DNA from: Ruminococcus sp. | GTDB lineage: Bacteria; Bacillota; Clostridia; Oscillospirales; Ruminococcaceae | Assembly (NCBI RefSeq): GCF_017549005.1 | Contig: NZ_JAFYYT010000056.1 | Span: 1 to 64,000 of the forward strand | Length of the DNA stretch: 64,000 nt | Direction: 5' to 3' | Shown: positions 57,631 to 64,000 of the stretch, one piece after another | Layout: each line of letters starts with the position of its first letter | Numbering within the stretch: the first letter of the stretch is position 1 | Program-made: the position numbers and the translations under genes | The notes under the pieces: model-generated | Told to the model about the DNA's origin: nothing | The model's input: only the letters and a program-made list of their open reading frames with translations | Database searches by the model: none

Positions 57631-58545
57631 CTACATCTTTTCAAGCCTTGCAAGTATGGATACAAAATAATCGGGCAGCCCGCTCTCAAACTCCATGTAC
57701 TCTCCTGTTGACGGGTGGATAAATCCTATTTTACGGGCATGGAGGCACTGTCCCTCTATGCCCTTGTAGGGCTTTCCGTAGACGTCGTCCCCCAGTACGG
57801 GGTGTCCGATATAGCTGAGATGGACTCTTATCTGATGAGTTCTTCCCGTTTCGAGCCTGAGTTTCACATGAGCATAGCCGCCGTACTGCTTTATAACGCT
57901 GTAATGGGTTACTGCATTGCGCGAGTTTTCGGCAGTTACGCACATCTTCTTGCGGTCGGTCTTATGGCGTCCTATGGGAGCGTCTATCGTACCCTCGGAC
58001 TCCTTGAAAAAGCCGCAGGCTACTGCTTCGTACTCACGGGTGAAGCTGTGAGCCTTTATCTGCTCCGCAAGCTTTAAATGGGAAGCGTCGTTCTTCGCAA
58101 CTATGAGAAGTCCGCTGGTGTTCTTGTCGATACGGTGGACTATCCCGGGGCGGATAACTCCGTTTATGCCCGAAAGGCTGTCTCCGCAGTGGTGCAGGAG
58201 AGCGTTCACGAGAGTTCCCGTGTAATTGCCGTGCGCAGGGTGTACCACCATGCCCTTTGGCTTGTTCACAACGAGGAGGTCATCGTCCTCATAGACTATA
58301 TCGAGGGGGATATCCTCGGGAACTGCGTCCATAGGCTCTGGCTCGGGTATCTCCACCGTGACCTCGTCCCCTGCTTTCAGCTTGCAGTTCTTGCTTACCT
58401 CTTTACCGTTCACAAGGACAAGTCCTTTTTCAATGAGCCCCTGCACGGCAGAGCGTGTAAGCTCCCCGACATTGTCCGCGATATACTTGTCGATACGGCT
58501 TCCTGCGTCCTCTGCCGAAGCCGTCAGCAAGACTGTCTCATTCAT
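57631..58545 (-). CDS. RluD-family pseudouridine synthase
   Basis: Converts uridine to pseudouridine in 23S rRNA or similar RNA. The 304 residues carry an N-terminal S4 RNA-binding domain (about 15-75) and the family motif GIVHRIDKNTSGLLIVAKND with the catalytic Asp, then LETGRTHQIRVHLSYIGHPVLGD. It overlaps lspA by 8 bases, a common pair in Firmicutes. The exact RNA site (RluC-like or RluD-like) is not fixed by the sequence. Confidence 0.95.
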   Translation of the reverse strand: MNETVLLTASAEDAGSRIDKYIADNVGELTRSAVQGLIEKGLVLVNGKEVSKNCKLKAGDEVTVEIPEPEPMDAVPEDIPLDIVYEDDDLLVVNKPKGMVVHPAHGNYTGTLVNALLHHCGDSLSGINGVIRPGIVHRIDKNTSGLLIVAKNDASHLKLAEQIKAHSFTREYEAVACGFFKESEGTIDAPIGRHKTDRKKMCVTAENSRNAVTHYSVIKQYGGYAHVKLRLETGRTHQIRVHLSYIGHPVLGDDVYGKPYKGIEGQCLHARKIGFIHPSTGEYMEFESGLPDYFVSILARLEKM

Positions 58546-59047
58546 CTGCTTCCGCCTTTTCCTTCTTCGCCTTCTCAGCCTTTTCTATCTTCGGATCGAT
58601 GAAAAGTCCGTAAATTATGAGCATTATGAACGCAAAGGTGACGCATATGTCCGCAACGTTGAATATAGCGAAGTGGAAGGGCTTGAACTCAAACATATCC
58701 ACCACATATGCATAGCGGAAACGGTCTATGAGATTGCCGATACCGCCTGCAATAAAAAGTGCTATGGCTACATTGAGGAACTTCGAGCGGCGGTACAGCT
58801 TTATGAGCAGGAACACGCCCAGCAGTACGATAATGCTGGTAAAGCCTACAAGGAACCACCTCTGTCCCGACATAACGCCGAATATAGCTCCCTCGTTCTC
58901 AAGGTAGGTCAGGTCGAATATCCTGAAGTCGCCGATGCGGATAAAGTCCATAGTTCCCACGGGCTTGAGCTCATGCACCGCCCAGTATTTTACGATCTGA
59001 TCCACTGCAACGAGCAGCACCGTCAGCAAAGTGAGTATTACCGCCAT
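58538..59047 (-). CDS. lspA: Lipoprotein signal peptidase (signal peptidase II)
   Basis: Cleaves the signal of diacylglyceryl lipoproteins. The start is the ATG at 59045-59047 after AAAGGA; a longer frame lacks a good site. The 169 residues have four membrane helices and both catalytic aspartates in GGIGNLIDRFRYAYVVDMFEF. The C-terminal tail is Lys/Glu-rich. The following gene begins within its last codons. Confidence 0.95.
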   Translation of the reverse strand: MAVILTLLTVLLVAVDQIVKYWAVHELKPVGTMDFIRIGDFRIFDLTYLENEGAIFGVMSGQRWFLVGFTSIIVLLGVFLLIKLYRRSKFLNVAIALFIAGGIGNLIDRFRYAYVVDMFEFKPFHFAIFNVADICVTFAFIMLIIYGLFIDPKIEKAEKAKKEKAEADE

Positions 59048-59111
59048 GTGTTTTATCCTTTCAATAAGACTGCCTGCCGACCTGATGAGCCGACAGGCAA
59101 TATAGTACAAA

Positions 59112-61889
59112 TCAAGCTTCTACTGCGACAGCGCATCTCTCGCAGAGAGTAGGATGTGTATGATTTGTGCCAACGTACTTGCTGAAGCACCAGCAGCGTT
59201 CGCACTTTTCTCCCTCAGCCTGAGCAACTGCGTAAACAGTCTCAGCGCCGTTCTTTTCTACCTCTACGCCTGAAACGATGAGGATATCCTTGAGCTGATC
59301 GGCGATAGCGATGTACTTGTCGTAATCCGCGTCGCTGCTCTTGATTATTATTTTAGCCTCGAGAGACTTACCGATAGTCTTTTCGTTTCTTGCGTCCTCG
59401 AGAGCCTTGTTTGCTCCGAGACGTGTATTGTAGATGAACTGCCACTTGTCGATGAAGTCGGCAGAGAACTCTATGCCGCTCTTCTCAGGCATCTGATTGA
59501 GGAATACACTCTGAGTGTCATCGCCTGCGGAGTGAGGCATGAACTGCCATATCTCCTCGGCTGTGAATGAAATGATAGGTGCGGCAAGTCTTGTTATCGC
59601 ACTGATTATGCGGTACATTGCCGTCTGAGCTGCGCGGCGGAGGACTGAATCCTCCTTCTCGCAGTAAAGTCTGTCCTTGATGATGTCAAGATAGAAGTTG
59701 GACATATCTATTACGCAGAAATTGTGGAGCGCATGGAGTGCGATATGAAAATCGAACGCCTCATAGCCCTCCTTCATCTTGTCGATGAGTGAGTCGAGCT
59801 TCATGAGAGCCCATTTGTCAAGCTCTGTGAGCTGAGCGTCGCTTACGCTGTCCTTGTCGGGATCGAATCCTGCGCCGTTTCCGAGGTTGCCAAGTATGAA
59901 ACGTGCGGTATTTCTTATCTTCTTGTAAGCATCTGAAAGCTGTCCGAGGATAGGCTTTGAGATACGGATATCGCTGTGGTAGTCGGAAGAAGCTGCCCAC
60001 AGACGGAGGATATCAGCACCGTACTGGTCTGTTATCTCGCTGGGGTCGATACCGTTTCCGAGTGACTTGTGCATTGCCTTGCCCTCGCCGTCAACGACCC
60101 AGCCGTGGGTGCATACTGCCTTGTAAGGCGACTGTCCCTTGTATACTACTGATGTGAGGAGAGATGACTGGAACCAGCCTCTGTACTGGTCAGCGCCCTC
60201 GAGATAAAGGTCAGCAGGCCATGAAAGGCTCGGGAAGTCCTTGCCCTCCATAACAGATGTGTGTGATACGCCGCTGTCGAACCATACGTCCATGATGTCG
60301 TATTCCTTGGTGAACTCGCCGCAGCCGCATTCGCACTTAACGCTTGCGGGGATGAATTCCTTTGTATCCTTTATCCACCATGCGTCGCTGCCCTCCTTGC
60401 GGAAGAGCTCCGATATAGCGGAGATAGTCTCGTCGTTGCAGATAGGCTTGCCGCAGTCCTTACAGTAAACAACAGGTATCGGAACGCCCCATGTTCTCTG
60501 ACGGGATATGCACCAGTCGCTTCTGTCGCGGACCATGCCCTTTATTCTGTCCTCGCCCCACTCGGGTATCCACTGAACGGACTCGATAGCCTTTATAGCC
60601 TCGTCCTTGAAGCCGTTTACTGAGCAGAACCACTGCTCTGTAGCTCTGTATATGATAGGGCTGTTACATCTCCAGCAGTGAGGATACTGGTGGACGATCT
60701 TCTGTGTAGCCAGCATAGCGCCAAGCTCCGTGAGCTTTGCAGCGATAGCCTTGTTTGCCTGATCTGTGTCCATTCCCTCAAATTCGCCTGCCTCGGCTGT
60801 CTGCTTGCCCTTTGAGTCAACGCATACGATGATACCGATATCGTCGTACTTCTTGCACACCTCAAAGTCCTCAACACCGTAGCCGGGAGCTGTATGTACG
60901 CAGCCTGTACCGCTTTCAAGAGTAACGTGGTCGCCGACGATTATGGGTGACGGACGGTCGTAGAGAGGGTGCTTTGTCTTCATGCCTTCGAGCTCTGCGC
61001 CTGTGAAGATATGCTCTGTGGTATACTCTGTGATACCCGCAGTCTCCATAGTAGTCTTTACGAGCTCCTCAGCCATTACATAGTACTCGTCGCCAACATG
61101 AACGAGAGTATAGTTGTACTCGGGACCGAGGCATATAGCAAGGTTGCCCGGGATAGTCCATGTAGTGGTAGTCCAGATAACAAAATATATCTTTGAAAGG
61201 TCAAGTCCGAGGCCTCTGAAGATGCCCTTATCGTCTGTTACGTTGAACTTGACATAGATAGAATAGCACGGGTCGTTTGAATACTCGATCTCAGCCTCAG
61301 CGAGAGCTGTATTACAGTCGGGGCACCAGTATACAGGCTTTAAGCCCTTGTACATATAGCCCTTCTTTACCATCGAGCCGAATACCTCTACCTGCTTTGC
61401 CTCGTACTCGGGGCGAAGTGTCAGGTAAGGATAGTCATAGTCGCCCAGCGAACCGAGGCGCTTGAAGCCCTTCATCTGGTTTGCGACCTGAGTCATAGCG
61501 TACTCGCGGCAATGCTTTCTGAGATCTACAGCAGGGATAGCACCGTTCTCAACACCGATAGCCTTCATAGCCTTAAGCTCGATAGGAAGTCCGTGAGTGT
61601 CCCAGCCGGGAACATACGGAGAACAGAATCCGCTCATATTCTTGTACTTAACGATGAAGTCCTTGAGCGACTTGTTAAGCGCATGACCAAGATGGATCTC
61701 GCCGTTGGCATAGGGAGGTCCGTCGTGGAGAACATATGAGGGCTTGCCCTTGTTCTTTTCTATCATCTTGTAGTAGAGGCGTTCATCCTCCCACTTTTTG
61801 AGAGTTTCAGGCTCTCTTTTCGGCAGATTTCCGCGCATGGGGAACTCTGTCTGCGGTAAATTAAGAGTACTGTTATAATCCTGTGCCAT
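59112..61889 (-). CDS. ileS: Isoleucyl-tRNA synthetase
   Basis: Charges tRNA-Ile. The start is the ATG at 61887-61889; the longer reading frame upstream lies in the divIVA region. The 925 residues show the HIGH-like PPYANGEIHLGH (about 58-69), the class I editing domain, the KMSKS-like GKAMHKSLGNGIDP, and a C-terminal zinc knuckle (CERCWCFSKY and LCERC) typical of the bacterial type. No T-box leader is present in the 61 bases between it and divIVA, so expression is operon driven. Confidence 0.97.
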   Translation of the reverse strand: MAQDYNSTLNLPQTEFPMRGNLPKREPETLKKWEDERLYYKMIEKNKGKPSYVLHDGPPYANGEIHLGHALNKSLKDFIVKYKNMSGFCSPYVPGWDTHGLPIELKAMKAIGVENGAIPAVDLRKHCREYAMTQVANQMKGFKRLGSLGDYDYPYLTLRPEYEAKQVEVFGSMVKKGYMYKGLKPVYWCPDCNTALAEAEIEYSNDPCYSIYVKFNVTDDKGIFRGLGLDLSKIYFVIWTTTTWTIPGNLAICLGPEYNYTLVHVGDEYYVMAEELVKTTMETAGITEYTTEHIFTGAELEGMKTKHPLYDRPSPIIVGDHVTLESGTGCVHTAPGYGVEDFEVCKKYDDIGIIVCVDSKGKQTAEAGEFEGMDTDQANKAIAAKLTELGAMLATQKIVHQYPHCWRCNSPIIYRATEQWFCSVNGFKDEAIKAIESVQWIPEWGEDRIKGMVRDRSDWCISRQRTWGVPIPVVYCKDCGKPICNDETISAISELFRKEGSDAWWIKDTKEFIPASVKCECGCGEFTKEYDIMDVWFDSGVSHTSVMEGKDFPSLSWPADLYLEGADQYRGWFQSSLLTSVVYKGQSPYKAVCTHGWVVDGEGKAMHKSLGNGIDPSEITDQYGADILRLWAASSDYHSDIRISKPILGQLSDAYKKIRNTARFILGNLGNGAGFDPDKDSVSDAQLTELDKWALMKLDSLIDKMKEGYEAFDFHIALHALHNFCVIDMSNFYLDIIKDRLYCEKEDSVLRRAAQTAMYRIISAITRLAAPIISFTAEEIWQFMPHSAGDDTQSVFLNQMPEKSGIEFSADFIDKWQFIYNTRLGANKALEDARNEKTIGKSLEAKIIIKSSDADYDKYIAIADQLKDILIVSGVEVEKNGAETVYAVAQAEGEKCERCWCFSKYVGTNHTHPTLCERCAVAVEA

Positions 61890-61950
61890 ACTATCCGATC
61901 TCTCCTTCAAAAGCTCGGAGAGATCCTCCTTTCGATCTTTTTGTTTATGA

Positions 61951-62520
61951 TTATTCCTCGACCTCTGAAGCAACTGCTGCTGCGATCTCTTCAGCTGTCT
62001 CTGCCTTCTCCTCTGTCTCCTCTTCCTCTGTCTCGTTGTCAAAGGTCTCGGGCATAGAGGAAATGAGCTCGAGGTGGCTCTTGTACATATCGAAGAGGCT
62101 CTTCTTGAAGTCTGCAACCTGCTGCTGAGCTTCGATGAGAGCTTCCTTTTCCTTTGCGATCTCCTCGCGGTTCTTTTCCATAGCCTCAGCGTGCTGACGG
62201 ACAGCCTCGTCCTCGAGGGCGTCAGCCTTTGCCTGTGCCTCTGCGATTATCTGCTCTGCCTTTTCGTTAGCTTCGTTGAGCACCTGATGTCCCTGCTTCT
62301 GAGCGCCGAGAAGAGCGTCCTTGAGAGCGTCCTCGTCTCTCATATACTCTCTTACCTTATCTGCAAGCACCTGTATCTTGCTGTTTGCCTCTGCGCGCTC
62401 GCGCTCCATTTCGTCAAGCTCTGCCTCCAGCTGATTGAGGAACTCGTCTATCTCCTCCTGCTTGTATCCGAAAGCTGCTTTTTCAAACCTTTTGTTTCTG
62501 ACATCTTTTGAAGTTATCAT
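61951..62520 (-). CDS. divIVA: DivIVA-family cell-division protein
   Basis: Polar and septal curvature-sensing scaffold. The 189 residues open ITSKDVRNKRFEKAAFGYKQ with EEIDEFLNQLEAELDEMERE, the DivIVA N-terminal domain, then a long coiled coil rich in Glu, Ala, Lys and Gln (about 40-165) and an acidic tail. The following genes ylmH and sepF complete the standard cell-division cluster. Confidence 0.95.
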   Translation of the reverse strand: MITSKDVRNKRFEKAAFGYKQEEIDEFLNQLEAELDEMERERAEANSKIQVLADKVREYMRDEDALKDALLGAQKQGHQVLNEANEKAEQIIAEAQAKADALEDEAVRQHAEAMEKNREEIAKEKEALIEAQQQVADFKKSLFDMYKSHLELISSMPETFDNETEEEETEEKAETAEEIAAAVASEVEE

Positions 62521-62532
62521 TTCAATTCACCT

Positions 62533-63291
62533 CTAAATATATTTCTTCAAGTTAATGTGTATGCGGTCTTTCTTTGTATGACCGTTTATTTCGGAAAGTA
62601 CAAATCTTCCGTAGCCCCTAATCGACAATATATCTCCGCCCCTGAGTTCATGGGAGACTGATGGAACGGGCAGGTGATTGACTTCAACTCTGTCCGTGCG
62701 GATAAGTGCCGCCGCCTTTTCCCTGCTGAGCTTTGCAGCAAGTCCGACCACACAGTCGAGACGCAGCGACGCGACCGTACCGCATATTTCCTGAAACTTC
62801 TGAGCGTTTTCAAGTATAAATGGTCTGCTGTCGGAAATCTTCACTCCGACTCTGCCTATTTTGGACAAGCTTCCTGTTATATGTCTCGCAGCCACCCCGG
62901 TAACGAAGGCCTGTGTAATGCCATCTGTGACCACGATATCGCCTATGACCTCGCGCTTCAGCTGCAGGCCCATGAATGAGCCAAGAAAGTCCCTGTGAGA
63001 GAGCCTGTCCTCCGCCCTGTATTCAAAGGTGAGGCAGACGAAGGGATATTCCTCAAGGATACAGTCCTCGCAGTAATCGGGATATATGGCCAGCATCCTG
63101 CGTCTTGCGTCCTCATAGCCGCCCCACAGTCTGTACCTCAGCGCACCCGTATTCCTCGAGCACCACGCCTCTGCTTCCGCGCACTGTCTTTCATCGAAAA
63201 AGGACGAGAACACGGCTGCTCCGTCCCTTTCACAGAGCGCTGCCATGTCCCCGAGCCTTGCGGTAAAAAGCTTATCCGACGGTTCGTTCAT
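62533..63291 (-). CDS. ylmH: YlmH-type S4-domain RNA-binding protein
   Basis: The 252 residues show an N-terminal alpha/beta domain (about 20-180) and a C-terminal S4 domain (LDCVVGLAAKLSREKAAALI, with RGGDILSIRGYGRFVL). YlmH binds RNA and has been linked to ribosome rescue in Bacillus. It overlaps sepF's stop by one base in the usual cell-division order. Confidence 0.93.
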   Translation of the reverse strand: MNEPSDKLFTARLGDMAALCERDGAAVFSSFFDERQCAEAEAWCSRNTGALRYRLWGGYEDARRRMLAIYPDYCEDCILEEYPFVCLTFEYRAEDRLSHRDFLGSFMGLQLKREVIGDIVVTDGITQAFVTGVAARHITGSLSKIGRVGVKISDSRPFILENAQKFQEICGTVASLRLDCVVGLAAKLSREKAAALIRTDRVEVNHLPVPSVSHELRGGDILSIRGYGRFVLSEINGHTKKDRIHINLKKYI

Positions 63292-63773
63292 CAGATGAAT
63301 ACACCGTTGTTCTCCAGCTCGCCTACGAGGTCCTCGCCGATAAAGCCTACATTATAAGGAGTGATGATGTAGGTAAGGTTAGCGACAGGCTTGAGGCTTC
63401 CGCCGTTTGCATAAGCAACGCCTACGAGGAAGTCGATTATTCTTCTCTTGTTCTCGGGCGAAGCTGTCTCAAGGTTGAGAACTACCGTCTTCTTAGCGAT
63501 CAGGTGGTCTGCTATCTGCTTTGCGTCTGTAAATGCAGAGGGCTTTACAAGCACCACCTGAAGCTGTGCTGTTGTCTGTATATTAACGACCTTATTGCGT
63601 CTTTCTCTGCTCATGCCGCCGCCAAGTCCGCTTTCGTTTACGGGAGCATCGTCCTGCGGTGACGGCTGGAAGCCGCTTCTTTCGCCGCGTTCGTGACGAA
63701 CAGGAACATCTGCGTCAAAATCGTCGTCCTCTTCAGCAAAGAAAAATTCCTTAATGTTCTCAAAAAGTTTCAT
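63291..63773 (-). CDS. sepF: SepF cell-division protein
   Basis: Connects FtsZ to the membrane. The start is the ATG at 63771-63773, after AAGGAG. The 160 residues have the amphipathic start MKLFENIKEFFF and the SepF core PSAFTDAKQIADHLIAKKTV with VNLE-type strand (LNLETASPENKRRIIDFLVG), then a linker between (about 25-65) rich in Arg, Gly, Ser. Essential role is known for the family. Confidence 0.95.
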   Translation of the reverse strand: MKLFENIKEFFFAEEDDDFDADVPVRHERGERSGFQPSPQDDAPVNESGLGGGMSRERRNKVVNIQTTAQLQVVLVKPSAFTDAKQIADHLIAKKTVVLNLETASPENKRRIIDFLVGVAYANGGSLKPVANLTYIITPYNVGFIGEDLVGELENNGVFI

Positions 63774-63870
63774 CTTAATACTCCTTCTCCGCATTATTTA
63801 TATTTTTTATCTCTCTTCACAGGATCAATGCGGAGTATCCCGTGTTGATATCCGGCTTTCCGCCGGGGAG

Positions 63871-64000
63871 TTACTTTGAGTAGTCCCTTGCGCCGAACAG
63901 TCCCGTGCCTATACGCACCAGTGTTGAACCGTATCTTATCGCTTCGGCGTAATCGTGGGTCATACCCATTGAAAGCGTATCCATGCCCTTGTACTCTGAG
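63871..64000 (-). CDS. C-terminal end of a YggS-family PLP-binding protein
   Basis: The visible 42 residues (ending [12 protein letters not shown]) include [23 protein letters not shown], the conserved end of YggS/PLPBP proteins, which hold pyridoxal phosphate and keep amino-acid and vitamin B6 balance. The rest lies past the window edge. It is the usual gene upstream of sepF. Confidence 0.9.
   Translation of the reverse strand, partial: SEYKGMDTLSMGMTHDYAEAIRYGSTLVRIGTGLFGARDYSK

Noticed and set aside
1-64000. CRISPR array, rRNA genes, restriction-modification or complete prophage
   Set aside because: I looked for direct repeats with equal spacers, conserved rRNA sequence, methylase motifs and phage structural genes and saw none.

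Overview
The window reads as chromosome of an anaerobic, cellulosome-building Ruminococcus-type member of the Clostridia, close in flavour to R. flavefaciens. This rests on a GH9 cellulase with a dockerin, three other chromosomal secreted proteins with dockerins (SGNH hydrolase, leucine-rich-repeat protein, CAP protein), a SCIFF peptide with its radical-SAM maturase, a class III fructose-1,6-bisphosphatase, a two-gene transketolase, and sigma-A type promoters with 17-bp spacers. The species is inference; nothing here proves it.

Bases 1 to about 18,864 are an AT-rich integrative and conjugative element, almost entirely on the minus strand. From its right end leftward it has a tyrosine integrase, ParA, ParB, a Fic protein, a small unknown protein, a 1104-residue secreted dockerin protein (cargo), SSB, a small membrane protein, a PcfB-like protein, the VirD4/TraG coupling protein, two pilin-like membrane proteins, a TrbL/VirB6-like protein, a PrgI/VirB3-like protein and VirB4. 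VirB4 is cut just before its Walker A motif and joined to the tail of a large SNF2-type helicase, so the element carries a big internal deletion and looks unable to transfer itself. The right end lies on 23 bases identical in form to the 3' end of a tRNA gene. The element is peppered with at least 17 copies of a 20-bp palindrome (core GTTGCTACTTGTAGCAAC). Twelve lie inside five genes, all in one codon register (VATSSND-like peptides), and the others lie between genes or at gene ends. Two genes share the same three-palindrome module.

Bases 18.9 to 28 kb hold an unknown protein, an oligopeptide-binding lipoprotein, a VanY-like protein that has lost zinc-site residues, an AraC regulator, the SCIFF maturase and peptide, a dockerin SGNH hydrolase and an ABC-F ATPase, all on the minus strand, followed by a candidate structured RNA. 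Bases 28.3 to 32.8 kb (plus) hold a hybrid sensor-regulator, a zinc-ribbon protein, a SIMPL protein and a CDF transporter. A 135-bp near-complete inverted repeat separates these from the GH9 cellulase.

Bases 35.4 to 47 kb hold a membrane diguanylate cyclase, tRNA-Thr and tRNA-Leu, a pfkB-fbp operon, a DUF1292 protein, an Orn/Lys/Arg decarboxylase-family enzyme, a small sigma-region-4 operon whose promoter is overlapped by LexA-box-like palindromes, a PP2C/VWA pair and an AI-2E-family permease.

Bases 47 to 49.7 kb carry a split pyruvate formate-lyase: a 700-residue catalytic subunit with the Cys-Cys pair, a separate 79-residue glycyl-radical subunit, and between them an unrecognised 69-residue Cys-containing protein. 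The remainder is two dockerin proteins, rplJ-rplL with an L10 leader, a MITE-like element, the split transketolase, and a housekeeping run: HAD phosphatase, RluD-type synthase, lspA, ileS, divIVA, ylmH, sepF and the end of a yggS-type gene.
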